A stretch of 5,698 bases of DNA from an uncultured bacterium. GTDB taxonomy: Bacteria > Planctomycetota > UBA1135 > UBA2386. Shown here piece by piece: positions 1-5,698 of the stretch. The notes beneath the pieces are model-generated. The model saw only the letters and a list, made by a program, of their open reading frames with translations. It was not told where the DNA came from and searched no databases. The stretch's first letter is position 1; the number at the start of each line of letters is the position of its first letter. The stretch is from contig CALKYL010000006.1 in assembly GCA_938003515.1 (NCBI GenBank), forward strand, positions 1 through 5,698. The letters are read 5' to 3'. The position numbers and the translations under genes were made by a program.

Positions 1-767
1 CCGACATTCTGACCGTGGTGCTCGCCATCCTGCGCGTTCGATCTGACGATCTCCTCGCCGTCCGCGTCGAGGACGACCATCCACGGCAGGCCGCCCGAAC
101 GCGCGCCCTTCAGCCGCTCGTTCAGCTCCTTGCCGTTCGTGTCGCGGTCGACGTCGACCATGACGTCGACCCAGCCCTTCCGGTAGATCGGCGCCGTCAC
201 CTCTCGCCCGAGGAACTCCTCGAGCACCTTGCACCAGCCTCACCAGGGCGCGTCGAACCGGACGAACACGTTGCGGCCGGTCTTCTTCGCCTCGACGATG
301 GCGGCGGCGAGCTTCGCTTCGGCGTCGACCGGCGGGCAGAAGTGCGGCTCGAGCCGACCCAGCAGCGCGGCACCGTCGAGCACGCCGTCGGTCAGGAAGG
401 TGTCCCGCTCCAGGCGGGCCAGCACCTCGCCTTCGGCGTCGAGCACTGCCAGCGCCGGCCGGCCCTTTAGCGAGGCGGCGACCTTCACGAGATCCACGCC
501 GAACGCCTTGCCCACGACCTGCACCGTCTGGAACTCGTAGAGCAACTTGCGCGACAGCGTGCGGTCCTTCTTCAGCACGGCGGCGAAGTCCTGGCCCTCG
601 TCGCAGAACACGCAGAGCACCCGCGTGTTGTGCACCGTGGCACGGGCCAGGGCCCGTTGCAGTTCGGGCGTGATCTTCGGTGGGGTCACTCCCCGCGGGT
701 CCTGGGCCGCCGCTGCTCCGACGAGCAACACGGACAGGATCGGGGCGAACGAGCGGACGATCGACAT
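1..767 (-). CDS. Secreted tandem thioredoxin-like selenoprotein with UGWC active site (3' end outside window)
   Basis: The start is ATG at 767-765, preceded by a strong GGAGGA Shine-Dalgarno sequence 5 nt upstream. Residues 1-22 form a signal peptide ending in AAAAQ. Domain 1 (about 34-145) is thioredoxin-like (strand RVLCVFC, then RPALAVLDAEG with the cis-Pro position) but lacks the normal CxxC helix-start motif. Domain 2 (about 148 onward) reads NVFVRFDAPW, then in-frame TGA at codon 176, then GWCKVLEEF. It continues through GWVDVMVDVD and cis-Pro GGLPWMVVLDADGEE (P228) to at least residue 255 with no other stop. Related proteins carry WCGWC here, so the TGA replaces the first redox Cys and is read as selenocysteine (U176, partner C179). 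The likely role is thiol/selenol oxidoreductase or peroxide/disulfide handling in the extracytoplasmic space; the substrate is unknown. The alternative is a point nonsense mutation. The C-terminus lies beyond the left edge. Confidence 0.82.
206..225 (-). promoter_or_regulatory. Candidate bacterial SECIS hairpin downstream of the UGA
   Basis: In the mRNA an 8-bp stem forms between GCUCGAGG (225-218) and CCUCGGGC (213-206), with one U-G wobble, closed by an AGUU tetraloop (217-214). The apical loop starts 22 nt after the UGA and its second base is G. Known bacterial SECIS elements lie inside the coding region just after the UGA, with a short loop bearing a G in one of its first two positions, and bind SelB. 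I see no clear bulged U like that in E. coli fdhF, and no strong lower stem reaching the UGA. The hairpin lies over codons for VLEEFLGR, so part of the palindrome could be coincidental. Confidence 0.6.
240..242 (-). other. In-frame UGA read as selenocysteine (U176)
   Basis: The codon replaces the first cysteine of a CGWC motif, giving W-UGA-G-W-C. Coding similarity to thioredoxin continues in the same frame on both sides, so this is neither a frameshift nor a natural gene end. All four other genes in the window end with TGA, so TGA is a normal stop in this genome and wholesale reassignment to Trp is unlikely. Sec in place of a catalytic Cys of a CxxC motif is an established pattern in thioredoxin-like selenoproteins. 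The assignment is inferred, not measured. Confidence 0.78.
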
Positions 768-812
768 GGGATTCCTCCGGTCCGGGAGGGCCTGATGCTA
801 CCAGCTGCCGAC
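768..812 (-). other. Short intergenic gap, kinase to thioredoxin gene
   Basis: These 45 bases separate the kinase stop from the thioredoxin start and form the longest gap in the window. Apart from the ribosome binding site and its possible hairpin I see no T-run terminator and no convincing -35/-10 pair. The simplest reading is that the thioredoxin gene is co-transcribed with the two-component genes, although a promoter inside the kinase gene cannot be excluded. Confidence 0.5.
774..789 (-). promoter_or_regulatory. Shine-Dalgarno of the selenoprotein gene, within a small hairpin
   Basis: GGAGG (778-774) sits 6 nt before the ATG at 767 and is a near-ideal ribosome binding site that fixes the start. 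Just upstream, CCTCC (789-785) is its exact complement with a 6-nt loop CGGACC between, so the mRNA could fold to hide the site. The complementarity is seen directly; any regulatory use is speculation, because a 5-bp stem is short. Confidence 0.45.
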
Positions 813-2579
813 TCAGGACCGCGGCAACTCGAGCACGAAGCAGGCCCCGACGCCCGAGTCGTCCGCGAGCCGCAGGTCGCCGCCGAGGTCGCGCGCGAGG
901 CCGCGGGCGAGCGGCAGGCCCAGCCCGACGCCCGGCGTGTCGTTGCTGCCGCCGGGCACCGCGCCGCGGTCGAACGGCGCGAACACGCGTTCGCGATGGG
1001 CCGGAGCCACGCCCGGACCGCGGTCCCGGACCGTCAGGTGCACGGCGTCGCCGACGCGGCACGCGTGCAGCGTCACGGTGCGGTCCTCGGCTTCGCACGC
1101 GTATTTGGCGGCGTTGTCGACCAGGTTGAACAGCACCTGGCCGACCGCGTCCTCGTCGGTGACGACCACGAGATCGCGCGCGGCGTCGTCGAGCTGCACG
1201 TCGAGCGTCATGCCGACCTCGTCCAGCCGCTGAGTCAGGGTCGGCGCCGCGCGCTCGACGAGGCCGCCCACGGCGACGCGCTCGCGGCGGCTCGCGAAGC
1301 GACCCTCCTCGAGGCGCGACCAGGCGAGCACGTTCTCGACGACGCGCGCCAGCCGGTTCGACTCGCGCTGCAGGGTCTGCAGATACTCGCGACGAGCTCG
1401 CGGCTCGCGCACGACGTCGTCCGCGAGCATCTCGCTGTACATGCGGAAGGTCGTCAGCGGCGTGCGCAACTCGTGGGTCACCGCCGACGCGAAGCCCGCG
1501 CGCCTCTCTCCGAAGCCGATCGCGGCGCGCAGCGTGAATCCGAGCGCCGCGAGGCCGAGCAGCGTGACCCCCCAGGTCGTCCACAGGATCGCCGTGATCG
1601 GCAGCTCGGAATCGAGCGGCACGCCGCGGTGGTGCGCGACGATCCGCGCCGGCACCGACGCGAGCATCGTGGGCTGCTCGGCGGCCGTCGGCTCGTCGCA
1701 GCGCGCCAGCCGGACGCGGCAGTCGGCGAACAGATCTTCGACGAGCCCGACGAGCTCGCCCTCGAGCGTGGCCCAGTCGACGAGCACGCCCTGGATGCGC
1801 GAGCCGCTCGGCCGACGCACGCGGCGGGCGTAGACGAGCAGCGGGTCTTCGTCGCCGATCCAGACCGGCACCAGCGGCCCGACGGTCTCGCTGTCGGCCG
1901 CGAGCCAGCTGGTCCCCTGCCCGATGTAGTTGCCGTCGCCCGGCGTGACGTTGGTCTTGACCGCCATCTGCCGGTTGTTGAACTCGGTGACGCTCTGCTG
2001 CAGCTGCAGCGGGCTCTCGGGCGCGACGAGGTTGCAGCCGAGCAGCGGCAGCCGCGCCTCGACCCCGCCGACCGCCGCCTCGAGCCGCTCGCGGGTCACC
2101 CGCCGGCGCAGCTCGTCGAGCCGCGCCGTGGCGTCGTCGAGCAGCGCCGGCGCGATCTGGTTGGCCTCGGCGAAGTCGCGCTCGTTGCCGAGCGGCGCCT
2201 GCGGACTGCAGAGGCCCGAGTCGTTGAACTCGAAGTGCAGCCGGAACAGCGGCGACTGCGCGCCGAGCAGCGGCGACTGCACGACGACCTCGTCCGGCGC
2301 GATGCGGCGGAAGCCCTTCGTCCACGCGGCCGTCGCCGACGGGAACGGCGCATAGTCGCTCGTCGGCCGCATCGACTCGTAGGCGAGCTGCGGCGCGAGC
2401 CAGCTGTCCATGCGCCACAGCGCGAGCCGCAGCCGCTCCTGCACGGCCGCCTCGCGCCGCGCTTCGCGCTCGTCCGTGTCGAGCTGCAGCAGCGCGACGG
2501 TCAGCCACGACAGCACGGCGAGCATCACGCCGGCGACGGCGGCGAACCCCAGCGCGGCACGGCGGCGGCGCGGCGTCAC
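813..2579 (-). CDS. Membrane sensor histidine kinase
   Basis: A 588-residue kinase. The start is GTG at 2579-2577, overlapping the regulator's stop by 4 bp (GTGA), with GGAGGA 3 nt upstream. TM1 spans about residues 8-31 and TM2 about 326-350. Between them lies a roughly 295-residue extracytoplasmic sensor region containing four cysteines (124, 182, 287, 294). The dimerisation/phosphoacceptor domain has SAVTHELRTPLTTFRMY with H369 as the phosphorylated histidine. The ATPase domain shows the N box NLVDNAAKYA (about 485-494), the G1 box DRGPGV (519-524), the F box VFAPFDR (532-538) and the G2 box GVGLGLPLAR (550-559). All catalytic motifs look intact. It should autophosphorylate in response to an external signal and pass phosphate to the adjoining response regulator. 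I cannot place the sensor region in a named domain family; its start (LALWRMDSWLAPQL) recalls planctomycete kinases from memory. The ligand is unknown. Confidence 0.93.
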   Translation of the reverse strand: MTPRRRRAALGFAAVAGVMLAVLSWLTVALLQLDTDEREARREAAVQERLRLALWRMDSWLAPQLAYESMRPTSDYAPFPSATAAWTKGFRRIAPDEVVVQSPLLGAQSPLFRLHFEFNDSGLCSPQAPLGNERDFAEANQIAPALLDDATARLDELRRRVTRERLEAAVGGVEARLPLLGCNLVAPESPLQLQQSVTEFNNRQMAVKTNVTPGDGNYIGQGTSWLAADSETVGPLVPVWIGDEDPLLVYARRVRRPSGSRIQGVLVDWATLEGELVGLVEDLFADCRVRLARCDEPTAAEQPTMLASVPARIVAHHRGVPLDSELPITAILWTTWGVTLLGLAALGFTLRAAIGFGERRAGFASAVTHELRTPLTTFRMYSEMLADDVVREPRARREYLQTLQRESNRLARVVENVLAWSRLEEGRFASRRERVAVGGLVERAAPTLTQRLDEVGMTLDVQLDDAARDLVVVTDEDAVGQVLFNLVDNAAKYACEAEDRTVTLHACRVGDAVHLTVRDRGPGVAPAHRERVFAPFDRGAVPGGSNDTPGVGLGLPLARGLARDLGGDLRLADDSGVGACFVLELPRS

Positions 2580-3280
2580 GCGTCCTCCGCCCGGGCCAGC
2601 ATGTAGCCCTTGCCGCGCACGGTCAGCACGACCTCCGGCGCGTTCGAGGGATCGGCAAGCTTGTCGCGCAGATTGACGATGTGCATGTCGATCGCGCGCG
2701 TCGACGCGTCGCCGCCGGGCGGCAGGCCCCAGACGCGCTCCAGCAGCTCGCGCCGGGCGATCGCGCGGCCGCGGTTCCGGACCAGGTAGCGCAAGAGCTC
2801 CGCCTCGCGCTCGGACAGCTGCACGCGGCTCTTGTCGGGCCGTTCGACCTCGCGGCGTTCGAAGTCGATCGCGCGACCGGCGACGAGCACGTGGCCGACG
2901 TCGGTCGGCCGCTCGGCGCTGCGTCGCAGCACGGCGCCGACGCGCGCCAGCAGCTCCTTGGACGAGAACGGCTTCACGACGTAGTCGTCGGCGCCGGTCG
3001 ACAGCCCGTGCACCCGGTCCTGTTCGGCGCCGCGCGCGGTCACGAGGATGACGGGCAGCTGCGGCCTGGCACGGCGCACTTCGGCGAGGATCTCGAAGCC
3101 GTCGCGCTTGGGCAGCATGACGTCGAGGATCGCGAGGTCGATCGCGGCGGTCAGCGCGGTGTCGAGACCGTCCGCGCCGTCGGCACACGACAGCACCGCG
3201 TAGCCCGCGAACTGCAGCGTGTCGACGAGCCCGCGCCGGATGGCGGGATCGTCCTCGACGACGAGCACGGTCTGCGTCAT
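2576..3280 (-). CDS. OmpR/PhoB-family response regulator
   Basis: A 234-residue regulator of normal length. The receiver domain (1-120) has the acidic pair E9-D10-D11, phosphoacceptor D53 in LAILDVMLPKRDG, T81 (VILVTARG) and K103 (VVKPFSS), so all the residues needed for phosphotransfer are present. The C-terminal winged-helix DNA-binding domain (about 130-232) shows LSEREAELLRYLVRN, RRELLERVWG, the recognition helix STRAIDMHIVNLRDKL, and the wing VRGKGYML. It should be phosphorylated by the kinase encoded just downstream and bind DNA as a dimer; its targets are unknown. The ATG is 8 bp after the upstream vWA stop. I see no good Shine-Dalgarno sequence there, so translation may depend on re-initiation after the vWA gene. 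No other start fits the receiver fold better. Confidence 0.95.
   Translation of the reverse strand: MTQTVLVVEDDPAIRRGLVDTLQFAGYAVLSCADGADGLDTALTAAIDLAILDVMLPKRDGFEILAEVRRARPQLPVILVTARGAEQDRVHGLSTGADDYVVKPFSSKELLARVGAVLRRSAERPTDVGHVLVAGRAIDFERREVERPDKSRVQLSEREAELLRYLVRNRGRAIARRELLERVWGLPPGGDASTRAIDMHIVNLRDKLADPSNAPEVVLTVRGKGYMLARAEDA
2583..2588 (-). promoter_or_regulatory. Ribosome binding site deciding the kinase GTG start
   Basis: GGAGGA lies within the last codons of the response regulator gene, 3 nt before the GTG at 2579. The frame is open further upstream, but there it runs antiregister through the regulator gene as Arg-rich sequence without domain features. This site and the following TM1 therefore fix the kinase start and imply translational coupling. 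Confidence 0.65.
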
Positions 3281-3288
3281 GGCCGCGC

Positions 3289-5064
3289 TCAGTCTAGCCC
3301 GAATCGCCGGTCGTGCTCGGCGTCGCGGTGGCAGCGCATGCACGACGCGATGCGGCCGGCGGCGGTGACCCGGCCGTCGCGGTCGACGGTGCCGTAGACC
3401 CAGCCGAGGTCCGTGCCCTTCGTGTCCGGCGCCAGCTTGTGCATGACGAACAGGCCGAGCGCGTCGCCGGCGTGGCAGTCCTCCCCCTCGGCGGCGAGCG
3501 TCAACCCCGCCGGGTAGCGCTCGCTGGCTTCGGTCGGTCCCTGCTGCCGGCCGGCCACCCGCTGCCACGCCTCCTTGACCAGCGTCTGGCCGACCTTCGC
3601 CGGCTCCCCGGGCTGCACGTAGGCGAGGCCGTCGGCGTAGCGCGCGTACAGCAGGTAGAGCTTGCCGCCGTGCTCCTTCGCCGCCTCCGACACGCGCACG
3701 AACGGGCCCGGCGGCATGCGGCACAGCGTGGGCGCGACGTGCGGCTGGCCGGTGACGCGCACGAAGCCCGCGTAGCCCTCGACGGCGTCGCGCACGACGC
3801 GCGCGAAATCGGGCTCGCCGTCCGCGCCGCCGCCCGTCGGCGACCCCTCCGCTCCGTCGGCGGGCTGCTCGCGTGGCTGGGTGGGGGGCTGCTCGGCGCG
3901 CGCCGGCGCCGGCCGCACGAAGCCGCGCGACTTCGCCTGCTCGCGCACCGATTCGAGCACGGCCCGCTCGAACAGCTTCTCCCCCGCCTCGCCGAGCTTC
4001 TTGCGCTCCGCTGTGACGAACGCGTCGCGTTCGGCGCCGAGTTCGGCGACCTCCTTCTGGAGCGCGTCGCGCTCGGCGCGCTTCTTCGCGACGTGCGCCT
4101 CGAGCTCTTCGAGCGACAGCTCGCGCAGCTCGGCCGGCAGGTCCTTCTTCTCGACCTTCGCGAGCTCGAACGTCGCGTCGCGGCACGCGTCGACCAGGTC
4201 CCACCGCGCGTTGGTGTAGAGCCCGCTCGCCTTCGTCTGGCAGCGCTGCGCGGCGGCGGCGACGTTCATGCCCACGGCGTTCCGGTCCTGCTCGACCTGG
4301 TTCGCCGCCCAGACCGAAGCCTCCGCACCGTACGGCACGTAGGTGGTGTTGAGCTTCGCGCTGAGTTCGGCGAGCTGCGCGTCGAACGGCGTCTCGATCA
4401 CGACCGCCGCGTCCTGTTCGATCGCCGCGAACTTGCCGTCGGCGAGCATCGCGACGTTGCGCCAGCCGTCGGCCTCGGCCCGCTTCGGGTCGCCGCAGAA
4501 GATCGTGTTGACCAGGATGCCGCGCTCGATCGCGGCCTTGCTCTGCGCGAACGCGTCCAGCACCGGATCCTGCGTCGCGGGCTCGTTGCCGGCGACGAAC
4601 ACGAGCTTCAGCGCGTCGCGGTCCGGCGACCAGGCGAGGTCGTCGAGCGCGCGCTTCACGACGCGGGCGACGTACTCGTCGCCGCCGTTGGTGCCGAGCG
4701 CGAACAGCTTCGCCGACACCGTGTCCAGGTCGTCGGTCAGGCCGGTCTGCACGGCGACGAAGCCGGACTCCGCGCCGTACGACGGGTTGCCGTAGGTCAG
4801 GAGCGCGACGCGCAGGTCGGGCGCCGGCTGCAGGGTCGCGAGGTCGTTGACGACGGCCCAGAGGTTCTGGCGCGCGGCGTTGATCAGCCCGCTCATGCTG
4901 CCGCTGACGTCGAGGCAGATGACGAGATCGATCGCGCGTGAGGCGCCGGCGACCGCGGCGCCGGCCGGCGGCCGGGCCGAGAGCGGGGCGATCGGGATCG
5001 GTCCCTGCGCGAGCAGGGCGCCGCCGAGCGCGGCGAGCAGGATCGGGCACGAAGAGCGGGACAT
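3289..5064 (-). CDS. Secreted vWA protein fused to a C-terminal cytochrome P460-like heme domain
   Basis: A 591-residue protein. The start is ATG at 5064, overlapping the upstream stop by 1 bp (TGATG), with AAGGAG 8 nt upstream. Residues 1-20 are a signal peptide (PILLAALGGALLAQ). A vWA domain spans about 43-225, with the metal-site motif DVSGS (52-56) and the later acidic loop TNGGDE (125-130). Residues 310-385 are charged and helical, probably coiled coil. A Pro/Gly-rich linker covers 386-416. The final part (about 417-591) resembles cytochrome P460 family proteins: VGQTLVKEAW, LGLFVMHKLAPD, LGWVYGTVDRDG and a terminal heme-c motif CMRCH (575-579) followed by FGLD. Export and covalent heme attachment outside the cytoplasm are expected. 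The catalytic or electron-transfer role and the partner of the vWA domain are unknown. The P460 assignment comes from motif resemblance; other monoheme c-type domains are possible. Confidence 0.83.
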   Translation of the reverse strand: MSRSSCPILLAALGGALLAQGPIPIAPLSARPPAGAAVAGASRAIDLVICLDVSGSMSGLINAARQNLWAVVNDLATLQPAPDLRVALLTYGNPSYGAESGFVAVQTGLTDDLDTVSAKLFALGTNGGDEYVARVVKRALDDLAWSPDRDALKLVFVAGNEPATQDPVLDAFAQSKAAIERGILVNTIFCGDPKRAEADGWRNVAMLADGKFAAIEQDAAVVIETPFDAQLAELSAKLNTTYVPYGAEASVWAANQVEQDRNAVGMNVAAAAQRCQTKASGLYTNARWDLVDACRDATFELAKVEKKDLPAELRELSLEELEAHVAKKRAERDALQKEVAELGAERDAFVTAERKKLGEAGEKLFERAVLESVREQAKSRGFVRPAPARAEQPPTQPREQPADGAEGSPTGGGADGEPDFARVVRDAVEGYAGFVRVTGQPHVAPTLCRMPPGPFVRVSEAAKEHGGKLYLLYARYADGLAYVQPGEPAKVGQTLVKEAWQRVAGRQQGPTEASERYPAGLTLAAEGEDCHAGDALGLFVMHKLAPDTKGTDLGWVYGTVDRDGRVTAAGRIASCMRCHRDAEHDRRFGLD

Positions 5065-5698
5065 CAGCGCGTCTCCTTCTTGTTCACGGGGGTCTCGGGA
5101 TTCGTGGTCTCGCCGGTCGGCGCCGTCGCCGTGACCAGCACGTTCTTGTCGCCGAGGTCGAGCAGGATCTCGCCGCGCAGCGACAGCACGCCGCTCTTGC
5201 CCTCGGCCTCGAGGCGGCGCAGCAGCGCGAAGAAGCGCGGGCTGCCGACCTCGACCCTCTCGTCGGGTTCGAGCCGCTGCTTCAGCACGCTGTTGGAGTC
5301 GACCCAGCGCTCGCCGCGCTTGAAGAACGCGCGGTCGCAGACCTGCTGGATCGTCGACAGCTCGACGCGCTTCAGGTTCTCGTCGAGGTAGGAGTTGCGC
5401 GGGTTGGCGTGGGTCTGGCCCTTCTGGTGCCACAGGTTCTGGCCCTGGTTGACGGCGCCGAGGCCGCTGCGCGTGACGACCGCGCGGCCCTCGAGGTTGG
5501 CCTGGCAGGCCATCGTCAGCGCGTGCCAGTCGTCGAGGCGGCTGCCCTCGGTCGCGAGGAACGCGGTGTACTCGCCGAGCACGCCGAAGCGCGTCGACAG
5601 GCGCAGGATCTCGTCGCGCACCTGCTGCAGCCGCGGGTCGGGGAACGGATCGGCGTGCCGGGCGCCGAACGGCGACCAGAGGACGCCGACGTGCTGCC
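5064..5698 (-). CDS. VIT/vWA-type protein, C-terminal part (5' end outside window)
   Basis: The last 210 residues are visible, and the frame is open to the right edge. RDEILRLSTRFGVLGEYTAFLATEG matches the conserved segment after the vWA domain in bacterial VIT/vWA (inter-alpha-trypsin inhibitor-like) proteins, where a form like 'EVVRLSKRYGIVTPYTSFL' is usual. The tail (FFKRGERWVDS, VEVGSPRFFALLRRLE, LRGEILLDLGDKNVLVTA) also fits the C-terminal region of that family. These proteins are usually exported and mediate metal-dependent protein interactions. The N-terminal signal peptide, VIT domain and vWA metal site would lie outside the window and cannot be checked. A GTG at 5621 is not taken as the start, because it falls inside the conserved segment. 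This gene is tightly coupled to the vWA-cytochrome gene. Confidence 0.72.
   Translation of the reverse strand, partial: QHVGVLWSPFGARHADPFPDPRLQQVRDEILRLSTRFGVLGEYTAFLATEGSRLDDWHALTMACQANLEGRAVVTRSGLGAVNQGQNLWHQKGQTHANPRNSYLDENLKRVELSTIQQVCDRAFFKRGERWVDSNSVLKQRLEPDERVEVGSPRFFALLRRLEAEGKSGVLSLRGEILLDLGDKNVLVTATAPTGETTNPETPVNKKETR
5073..5078 (-). promoter_or_regulatory. Ribosome binding site of the vWA-cytochrome gene
   Basis: AAGGAG sits inside the final codons of the upstream gene, 8 nt before the ATG at 5064. Together with the signal peptide that follows, it selects this ATG over upstream in-frame starts, which would fall in the preceding gene and give Arg-rich sequence. Translational coupling with the upstream gene is likely. 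Confidence 0.65.

Noticed and set aside
240..242. TGA read as tryptophan (alternative genetic code)
   Set aside because: The four other genes here all end in TGA, and Trp is encoded by TGG throughout, including both neighbours of this codon. The position calls for Cys/Sec, not Trp.
240..767. A complete 175-residue protein ending at the TGA at 242-240
   Set aside because: It would stop in the middle of a thioredoxin fold, one residue before GWC, while the same frame continues with clear homologous sequence. The selenocysteine reading explains this better.
768..812. Terminator or promoter between the kinase and thioredoxin genes
   Set aside because: No stem followed by a T-run and no credible -35/-10 pair; the only structure is the short hairpin over the ribosome binding site.
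2247..2280. 13-bp direct repeat (cagcggcgactgc) with 21-bp spacing
   Set aside because: It lies within the kinase sensor coding sequence as two QSPL peptides seven residues apart. It is too short and isolated to suggest a mobile element or regulatory array.
630..2606. Long plus-strand open frame opposite the kinase gene
   Set aside because: It is Arg/Ala/Glu-rich low-complexity sequence with no domain features and lies antisense to a kinase with all its motifs intact. Such shadows are common in very GC-rich DNA.
813..3188. Kinase starting far upstream at 3188
   Set aside because: The extra 203 residues are out-of-frame shadow of the regulator gene. The GTG at 2579 has a strong ribosome binding site and is followed at once by a membrane segment.
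3313..4941. Long plus-strand open frame opposite the vWA-cytochrome gene
   Set aside because: Composition is Arg/Leu/Val-biased with no recognisable motif, antisense to a gene with signal peptide, vWA and heme motifs. It is a GC-bias artefact.
2576..5050. A single 824-residue minus-strand protein containing the response regulator
   Set aside because: Everything before the receiver domain is Arg/Ala-rich shadow of the vWA gene in another frame. The regulator begins at the ATG at 3280.

Overview
The window is very GC-rich and densely coded. All five genes lie on the minus strand, so they are transcribed from the right edge toward the left. GC-rich third codon positions, signal peptides ending in 'AQ', VIT/vWA proteins, a cytochrome P460-like domain and a WCGWC-type thioredoxin family together recall Planctomycetota or a similar environmental lineage. 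That assignment rests on memory of these families, not on a search.

Layout in transcription order. (1) 5698-5064: the C-terminal part of a VIT/vWA-type protein whose start lies outside the window. (2) 5064-3289: a secreted von Willebrand factor A protein with a coiled-coil/Pro-rich linker and a C-terminal cytochrome P460-like domain carrying a CMRCH heme-c motif. (3) 3280-2576: an OmpR/PhoB-type response regulator. (4) 2579-813: a membrane histidine kinase with a large extracytoplasmic sensor region. (5) 767 to the left edge: a secreted protein with two thioredoxin-like domains. Junctions are tight (1-bp overlap, 8-bp gap, 4-bp overlap, 44-45-bp gap), which suggests one operon. No terminator or promoter is evident inside the window.

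The main result is in gene 5. A TGA at 242-240 interrupts the reading frame exactly at the first redox position of the second thioredoxin domain, giving APW-[TGA]-GWC. The frame then stays open to the window edge and encodes the rest of a normal thioredoxin fold. A GC-rich hairpin begins 14 nt after the TGA. Its apical loop starts 22 nt after the TGA and contains a G in its second position, as expected for a bacterial SECIS. The best reading is an unannotated selenoprotein with a UGWC active site. A conventional gene caller would truncate it at 175 residues or miss it.

A working model, which is inference only: the two vWA proteins and the thioredoxin act outside the cytoplasmic membrane, and the two-component pair senses a signal there. 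The heme domain and the Sec-thioredoxin suggest a redox theme. The signal, the target genes and any physical link between the proteins cannot be read from this sequence.
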